Shown here in pieces: positions 58,133 through 64,000 of a stretch of 64,000 bases of DNA. The notes under the pieces are model-generated. The model saw only the letters and a list, made by a program, of their open reading frames with translations. It was not told the origin of the DNA and did not search any database. The stretch's first letter is position 1. Every line of letters begins with the position of its first letter. The position numbers and the translations under genes were made by a program. Source of the DNA: Glutinoglossum americanum (lineage: Eukaryota; Ascomycota; Geoglossomycetes; Geoglossales; Geoglossaceae). The stretch spans positions 62,001-126,000 of the forward strand of contig JAGHQL010000003.1 of assembly GCA_020080175.1 (NCBI GenBank), read 5' to 3'.

Positions 58133-59576
58133 ATGTCCGAGGTTCTCCCAACGTCCAACGGCTCGTCCCACGGCGGCGTCTTCGGCCACTTCCGTACTCT
58201 GTCTGCGGCCAGCTCCCGCCACCAGCGTCGGCCCACGTTCCCCCTGGCTCACTCTGCGCGCCGCAAGCCCAGACGGTATGATTGATGGTTGCGATGAGAA
58301 TTGGTGTTGTGGATACCCTCCCATCTGACTTTGCGGTGGTAGGTGGCCGCTTGCTTTGAGGTTCATCAAGGGTGCTATTCATACACGTGAGTTTTAATCA
58401 AGCCAGAGGGCGAGGCCGGATGCGAATGTTGACTTGTCGCACCCAGAGATTATTCTGCCGGTCTTCCTCCATGCGCTCTTCACCGTGTTGGTTGTTTATC
58501 TGGATAAGGGTTTGAAGAAGAACATCGGGTTGCCGAGCAGCATTGTAACGACTCTTTGTAGCAACTCACTGCGTATATCTTTTTCCGCTGACGCGTTCAA
58601 GATCCCTAGTCTGTCAATCGTTGTCGGTTTGATGCTGGTAAAGCCCCTTAGAATGCCTGTCAACTGCGCAATAATATACATGGAATTCTGAATTTCCATG
58701 TCCCTAGGTTTTCCGAAATGGAACCTCATACGAACGCTGGTGGACTGGCCGCTCCCATCTCACCACCATATCGACTTCCATACGTAACTTAACCCGCTCG
58801 TTCCTCTGTTGCTTTTACAAAACGGGCGAGACCCCCACCCCTTCAGAAAGGGCAGACACAGAACGCGTCGTCCGGATCCTCATCGCTATTCTCTACGCTA
58901 TCAAGAACCACCTGCGCGCCGAATGGGGAGTGGCGATCCAGCCAGGCACGGCATTGGGCCAGCATGGGGTTCCGACTCAACAGTCTGAGTATTCGGAGCT
59001 CTTACCTGTTGGATTGAAGAGCGGTGAGACAGACGGGCTAGGGTTACCGCTAGAGTTGGCATTCTTCGTCGAGAAGTACATCAGGAATGGCCTTGATAGA
59101 GGCTGGTTCCACCCGCCGCAGGCGAGCCAAATGCAGATGCAATTGAATAACATAGTCGACGCCTATGGAAGGATGGAGACTATTAGGCTAACACCGATAC
59201 CAGTAGCGCATTTGTGAGGCCACCCGTTTTACTGTAGCCGGAGGTTTCCTCTGGTGTTTAGGCTAAAACCCACAAACTAACACAAACCGATAGGATCCAC
59301 CAAAAGCAAGTCCTTGCTCTCTTCGGCTGCATACTTCCATTCGCCATGGTCGACGAGATGGGCTGGTTGGCGGTCCCAATCGTCTGTATTGTGACGTTCA
59401 CGCTCTATGGCATCGAGGGTATCGGGTCGCAGTTGGAGGATCCGTTTGGCTACGACAAGAACGACATTAAGATGGATGCTATTGTGCAGGATTCGCGGCA
59501 GGAAGTCATGGTGATGCTGGAGGAGTGGAAGAAGGGAGGGGAGATGTTCATCATCCCTCAGGCCGCCGTACATTGA
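58133..59576 (+). CDS. Bestrophin-like (UPF0187) anion channel family protein
   Basis: Six exons give about 370 residues. Joins: KPR(R)|WPLALRFIKGAIHT, then QIILPVFLHALFTVLVVYLD, GLPSSI|IPSLSIVVGLML, then VFRNGTSYERWWTGRSHLT and PVAH(L)|IHQKQVLALFG. The family core is the pore-lining helix block SLSIVVGLMLVFRNGTSYxR(W/F)W and the later LPFAMVDEMGWLAVPIVCIV, TLYGIEGIGSQLEDPFG and YDKNDIKMD. These match the fungal/bacterial bestrophin-like membrane proteins, thought to pass chloride or other anions. About four to five membrane segments are visible. The short N-terminal leader is basic and Ser-rich. The first two exon joins are the least certain. Confidence 0.85.
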
Positions 59577-60346
59577 CCTCCTAGGAATTGGCCTGGACAC
59601 ATTCTACCCTCGTGCTATTGTTTGGGTGCCGGGCTTTCTCTCGTGTTTGGCCCCGATTTTCACCTTCACGTGCTCTGAGATACCCATTCGCCTTGCCATC
59701 ACATTTGGTGCACGCCCCGTGGAACTCTTGCGTTCCTTTTGTTTGGTCCCGTTTATATCTTCTGTTTGCACCCGGATACCGATCTGTTTTTGCCGCCATG
59801 ATTTACTTGGCACTGTTGGAACGCTCCTCCTCACACATATTCTTGTATCGCTACCAGCAGACTGGAATATCTCCGTTTACAGCGGCGGTTTTGCATTGAT
59901 GTTTGACAGAATATAAGACGATTCTAGAGGCTAATATTGTCTAAGAACCCGGGCTTTTAGGGACCTGGGCGTGTCTTCACAACGTGTTCTACATGCAGTA
60001 TAGTTTTTACTCGGCGTGGGTCGAAGTGAAGTGGAAGGTGAAGGTGAGATTGCTAGAGCCAACAGAAACCCAAACCTCTAGCATCACTCACAAAAATCGG
60101 TCGGTGAACAGCCAATGGAAAAACCGTATAAACAATCCTTTTTCCGTGTGATTGGGAATGACCCTAAGACCAACTCCAGGCCGACATGACATAAAAAGGG
60201 GCCTGATAAAAACAATTTGAAAGGCTTGGATAGGGGCACTAGAGACATGATATGGGAACCAATTGGCGCGAAAAAAAAGCCTTGTCGTGGTTGCGTCATA
60301 AGACCGTAGCCCAATACGCTATCCAAATGCCAGCATGCTAGCACAT
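59577..60346. other. Tail-to-tail spacer, nothing seen
   Basis: A 770-bp space between the stop codons of the bestrophin-like and eIF4E genes. No feature is recognised besides the presumed 3' UTRs. Confidence 0.5.
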
Positions 60347-61707
60347 CTACTTCCCTTCCGTTGCTGCGGTTGCCGTAGCCTCTGACGTCTCTGTTGTAGT
60401 TGTCGTGGTGGCATTGCCGAATCCCTGGTGGTCACTGTGCTTTTTGTAATAGTAATTTTGGGGAAGAGGCTTCAGGCGTGGGGTCAGCATCTCCAGGACT
60501 CGTTCGAGGACCTTATTGGTCGATGCTTGGTTGCTGCCGTCACGGTTCCAGATCATGATGAGGTGTGAATTAAAGCGTGCTGAAATTGTAACTCCGCAAA
60601 TATCGTCGCCTGAGAAGACGAGGTAGGTTGGTTAAGCTGGGTTCTTAGGCGCAAAGGAAAGCAAAGCGGGATAGACACGAAATACTAACCTTTCTCGACC
60701 ACCTCCTGAAGTTGTTCTCCAACCACGAGGACAAGTACTTCTAGCCAAAAGGCTTCACTAATGCTCTTGTTGACTCTGAACGTCCAGCATCCCCCAGTAA
60801 TATTTCTTGGATCCTCCCAAATTGGCTTTACACCCTTCTTGAAGAAGTGATAGGAGTCCCGAAGATACATGCGGGAAGGATCCACGTTGTTCAGGATCTC
60901 CCAGAACACCTTGATGGTTGAAACGGTCTCGAGAGGCTTTAGGCGCTCCTCATAAGCATTGGACTTGTCGCCAGTATTGGGTGCGTGCCTGGTATGAGAG
61001 ATTAGTGACACAAAGCTTAACGGAAAAGGGGGAGATGTTTCTGACTTATCACTCCAGAACTGCCAGATATGGCGAAGAGGAAGAGGTCGCATAGTCTTGA
61101 ACATATTTTTTGTGGCATCTGCGCGACTAGGAGAGGTGGTGGACGAGGATGGTGAGAAGTCGGGAGGGGCTTGTACGAGCCCATTGACCGCAAGTGTGGG
61201 ACGCGTAGGCCGGCCAGTCTGCTTCTGCGCCGAAGATTCTTCAGCCATAACGTACCAATCTGAGGTGTACGAAACTGAAGTGTTCTCGGCTGTCAGAACT
61301 TGAGGCTTTTCGAAAGATAAGATGGATGGATCAAGCTCAAGTGCCTTCTCGTTGGCGTATGAAATGGAAAGCTCCTGAGGTCTTTCGAAAGATACGATGG
61401 ACGGATCAAGCTCGAGTGCCTTCCTGTAGGCGCATGGAACGAACGCTTTCCGAGGACTTTCGAAAGATACGATAGATGGATCAAGCTCGAATGCTTTCTG
61501 GTTGGCGTATGAGACGAAAGCTTTCTGGGGCTTTCCGAAAGATACGATGGATGGGTCAAGCTCGAATGCTTTCCCGCAGGCGTGCGGAGCGAGGGATTTC
61601 CGGGGCTTTTCGAAAGATACGATGTATGGGTCAAGCTCGAGTGCTTTACTGCAGGCAAGCCTTTTTGTCCACTCTTGGGCAAGGTTTCGCAGCTGAGAGT
61701 GGTCCAT
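60347..61707 (-). CDS. 4EHP-class eIF4E with N-terminal 25-residue tandem repeats
   Basis: Three exons, joined at FWSD(K)|HAPNTGDKSN and VVEK(G)|DDICGVTIS. The C-terminal ~190 residues form an eIF4E fold: PLRHIWQFWSDK, VSTIKVFWEILNNVDPS, FFKKGVKPIWEDPRN, ITGGCWTFRV, GEQL and LIMIWNRDGSNQ. The Trp of PIWED is kept, while Tyr in KSNAYEERL stands at the usual first cap-stacking Trp; this Tyr is typical of class II (4EHP) proteins, which compete with eIF4E and repress translation. Residues ~18-145 are five in-frame copies of a 25-residue unit, KA(L/F)ELDPSIVSFxxP, not known to me in any eIF4E. A Thr/Ala-rich tail (ATTTTTTETSEATATAAT) ends the protein. The start ATG precedes DHSQLRNLAQEW. Confidence 0.9.
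61313..61687 (-). repeat. Five 75-bp in-frame tandem repeats in the eIF4E gene
   Basis: The anchor TCAAGCTC(G/A)A recurs at 61331, 61406, 61481, 61556 and 61631 on the plus strand, exactly 75 bp apart. The copies differ by substitutions only, with no length change, and each encodes 25 residues with the core ELDPSIVSF. The most conserved half of the unit covers the ELDPSIVSF codons; the other half is freer. Confidence 0.93.
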
Positions 61708-62650
61708 CTTAGCGAATTGAAAAGTGCCAGCGAACGTTTAACGGTGGAAAGAGGGAAAGAATTGAAAAAGATCAAAGGAAAAACTACGTTCCAGCTTATG
61801 CTCGAACGTTGTAGAAAGAACGAATTGAAGGAAAGCCGATACAGAGAAGCGGATGGAAACAAGAAAAGCGAGGTAAGGAATTCATGGATGAGGTCTAGCG
61901 ATTGCGCGAACATGATCGGGTGGCTGGTATCAGGGCAAGAGAGCGTGCTCCCTGAGTGAGGTGTTAATGAGACTTACAAGTTTGTTGTCCCAAAGCGGCT
62001 ACCGCCAGGGATTGTGAGGCCACGCTCCGATCCACGGAAGGAGAGAAAGCACACGATCTTGACTTCGACCTCAACCACTCAAAGCTCAGCCGGGGCAACA
62101 GCAACAGCAACAGCAGCTCGAATGCTGGAGGAAGAGGGAAGGCGGAGGTGGTGGAGGAGAAGGAGGAGGAGGAGGAGGAGGAGGGGGAGGAGGCGAGCGG
62201 CCGGGCAAAGTCCTTTGTAATATATAGGGGATGTGGGGCGTATGTACGTGTATGATTACGGGGATGCGTGATTGTTTCGACGCATGTGGTCGGTGAAGGG
62301 GGTTTTGTGGTGCCGGGACAGTTTCATTGCGGCTCAAACGTTCCAGAATGGCATCGACCCTCGACCCTCGACCCTCTAACCGCCGTCACATCTTGCTGCT
62401 CTTCGCTCGCTTCGCGCTCCACGTCCTGTTGATGCGGGTGCCGCTTCTCTTGTTTCTGGTTGGTGCGTCGTGTGCACGGACCAACCAATTGCTTGCTCTT
62501 ATCGGCAATCGCTTCGAGTCTCTTGGCGCGCACTCTCTGCATTGGGGAAAATTAAAATTCGCTGCCCATGTCGCACAACTCTCCACACCCTCTCAGAATT
62601 CCCCCGCTCGGCGCTCTTCACAACCCCCAGCTCCGCCGTCATCCATACCA
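61708..62650. promoter_or_regulatory. Head-to-head spacer with CAACAG and GGA tracts
   Basis: A 943-bp space between the eIF4E and NOPCHAP1-like start codons. It contains a CAACAG triplet tract (about 62096-62115) and a purine-rich GGA/GGC tract (about 62130-62200). These produce spurious poly-Pro and poly-Arg frames. Confidence 0.5.
62096..62205. repeat. CAACAG tract and GGA-rich low-complexity tract
   Basis: (CAACAG)n is followed by a ~70-bp GGAGGA/GGAGGC run. They lie in a promoter or leader region and are not supported as coding. Confidence 0.65.
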
Positions 62651-63509
62651 ATGGCCATGACGGTGGCGTTTAGGAAGCGCGCACTGTCCGATAGCGATAC
62701 TGGTGCCTCTGCCACTTATGTCAAGCGTAAGAAATTGGTGGAGTTGATACCAATTCTGGTGAATCGAGAGAGTGTCGACGAGACGGAAGACGACGAGTCT
62801 TCGTCGTGTTCGGAGTCCAGTTCGTCTGACGGTTCGGATGGCTCGGGTGACCTGAGCTCGAGTGAAGGAGGAGTTAGTGAGGAAGACGAGCCAGCATCGC
62901 CGTCTTCGTCCTCTTCTTCGTCCTCGTCCTCTTCATCCTCGTCGTCGTCATCCTCCTCGGAAGATGACGTCGAGATAACACCCCTTCCACGAACTCGCAA
63001 ACCCAATATCTCTCTCTCAGCTGTGGCTCCAGAGAGCGGCAGTCTCCTCTCTCGCCTCAATTCTTTGCTGCCAGCTTTGGAGGCCGCCAATGCCCAGCTA
63101 GAGCGAGATCGCCTGGCGGGAACCCTGAAAGATAAGCAGATTGAAAACGTGGACGAGAATGCGGAAGGTGGATATATTGAGATGGTGTGTTGCTGGCTCC
63201 GCTTCTGTACACTCAAACGGTCTTTGGTTAGACAATTGGCTGATATACCCTTCATGTTCCCAGGATCTCGGCCTTGGTGTTCTAGAGGAGCGGAACAATG
63301 ACGACACGACCACCTGTAGTGATACTAGCGATGACACCAGCAGTAGCGACAGCGACGGAGTCGAGATCCAGAACTCCAAATCTCAAAAGCAATTCGGCAA
63401 AAAATCGGGTGGAGAGAGAAACGTCCTTGGGCGGCTGATGGGTCAGAAGAAGCGCAACCTTAGACGGTCAAAAGCGAAGCCAATGATTGTTGAAATTGGT
63501 GGTAGTTAG
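62651..63509 (+). CDS. NOPCHAP1-like protein (DUF4598)
   Basis: Two exons (62651 to about 63183, then about 63265-63509) joined as GGYIEM|DLGLGVLEE. The conserved core is SGSLLSRLNSLLPALEAANA followed by the YIEMDLGLGVLE motif, as in human NOPCHAP1 (C12orf45), a client adaptor that hands box C/D snoRNP proteins to the R2TP chaperone. Before the core there are acidic/Ser clusters and a run of about 20 Ser followed by EDD, good casein-kinase-2 targets. The C terminus is basic (GQKKRNLRRSKAKP). The start MAMTVAFRKRALSD is preferred; the upstream open frame has no well-placed ATG. The intron has an in-frame stop after the join, so splicing is needed. Confidence 0.78.
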
Positions 63510-64000
63510 ATCAATTTGTTTACCGTTGCCAGGCGTTAAAACCATGGGAGTAATTATTTTGTTATTAACAGTCCTTTTGAGATAGCTTGGGTGGCTTCTT
63601 TCTTATTTTTGAATCTGATTTGAGCGAGCTGCAGAGGATTCGTGCCAGAGCCCCAACTTCTATTGTTGTTTAGCGTGATCCAGTTTTCATGTCGCCATAG
63701 CGCGGAATGATGTTACGGTCGTGTATGATAGCGTGATATTTCCTCATGGTCACCTTGGGATCCAGTCCCAACGGACCCATGATAATGGTAAAAATTGGTC
63801 TATAGTCGTCATGAAAATGCCACCCTTGTATAACGTTACCACCAGAGACAGAGGGTCATTGTACATCCTCCAATGGCCAATCTCAAGCAGCATTAGTCAA
63901 ACGATTACCATTACAAACTCCCTTCTATGCATATTAACATGCGAGTGTATAATTTACAATTGAAGACAGCCGCACGCCCTCCTTCCGCTCACTATTAGTA
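63510..64000. other. Right edge, no gene seen
   Basis: The last 491 bp hold the 3' UTR of the NOPCHAP1-like gene and AT-leaning spacer. An 80-codon frame at 63721-63963 shows no family resemblance. Confidence 0.5.

Noticed and set aside
61313-61687. eIF4E repeats as decoy YxxxxL-phi eIF4E-binding motifs
   Set aside because: The Tyr-to-Leu/Phe spacing in YANxKA(L/F) is one residue too long for the consensus.
61293-61913. A 206-codon minus-strand frame across the eIF4E repeats
   Set aside because: The 75-bp period is a multiple of three, so every frame repeats and stays open; only the eIF4E frame joins a conserved domain.
62086-62337. Poly-Pro and poly-Cys frame
   Set aside because: It is an artefact of the GGA-rich and CAACAG tracts; no ATG context or conservation.

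Overview
The window is nuclear DNA of a filamentous ascomycete (Pezizomycotina). The evidence is genes with several short introns (about 45-180 bp, GT-AG, with CTAAC/CTAAT-like branch sites), typical fungal families (Ldb19-type arrestin, DUF7719 membrane protein, AtfB-like bZIP, fungal bestrophin-like channel, S10 carboxypeptidase) and intergenic spaces up to 4.6 kb. I cannot fix the class. About 26 protein genes are supported. I found no convincing tRNA, rRNA, CRISPR, whole transposon or virus-like element.

Layout. 0.5-6 kb: LSM3 head-to-head with a mitochondrial PPR protein, then a divergent pair that together form the thymine-to-uracil salvage route (thymine dioxygenase, minus; uracil-5-carboxylate decarboxylase, plus). 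Their shared 333-bp promoter carries four HGATAR sites. 7.5-13 kb: Ldb19/ART1-type alpha-arrestin, DUF7719 membrane protein, GPI12 de-N-acetylase and a conserved uncharacterised coiled-coil protein. 14.5-21 kb: a long ADF-H + disordered + PH protein and a tandem-PH protein, facing tail to tail. 21.7-28.3 kb: EFL1 (60S subunit maturation GTPase), IMP1 (mitochondrial inner membrane peptidase) and mitoribosomal protein mL38. 28.3-33 kb: a 3.1-kb leader/intergenic region and an ATF/CREB bZIP gene. 34-42.5 kb: HIBCH (mS47-like), uL4m, MFAP1 splicing factor, TRAPP subunit Trs31 and LAS1. 43.7-45.2 kb: a disordered acidic protein whose stop codon overlaps the start of a two-helix micro-ORF. 45.2-49.8 kb: gene-empty. 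49.8-53 kb: NAD kinase and glyoxalase II in tandem. 53-58 kb: relic-bearing spacers around a secreted carboxypeptidase. 58-63.5 kb: bestrophin-like channel, a 4EHP-class eIF4E with five 25-residue tandem repeats, and a NOPCHAP1/DUF4598 protein.

Shared themes are nucleotide salvage (3.3-5.9 kb), mitochondrial gene expression and proteolysis (PPR, IMP1, mL38, uL4m, HIBCH), ribosome assembly (EFL1, LAS1, NOPCHAP1-like) and RNA metabolism (LSM3, MFAP1, eIF4E). Apart from the thymine pair, the order looks like ordinary euchromatin and not a secondary-metabolite cluster. Exon boundaries were assigned by eye from splice motifs, reading phase and family conservation.
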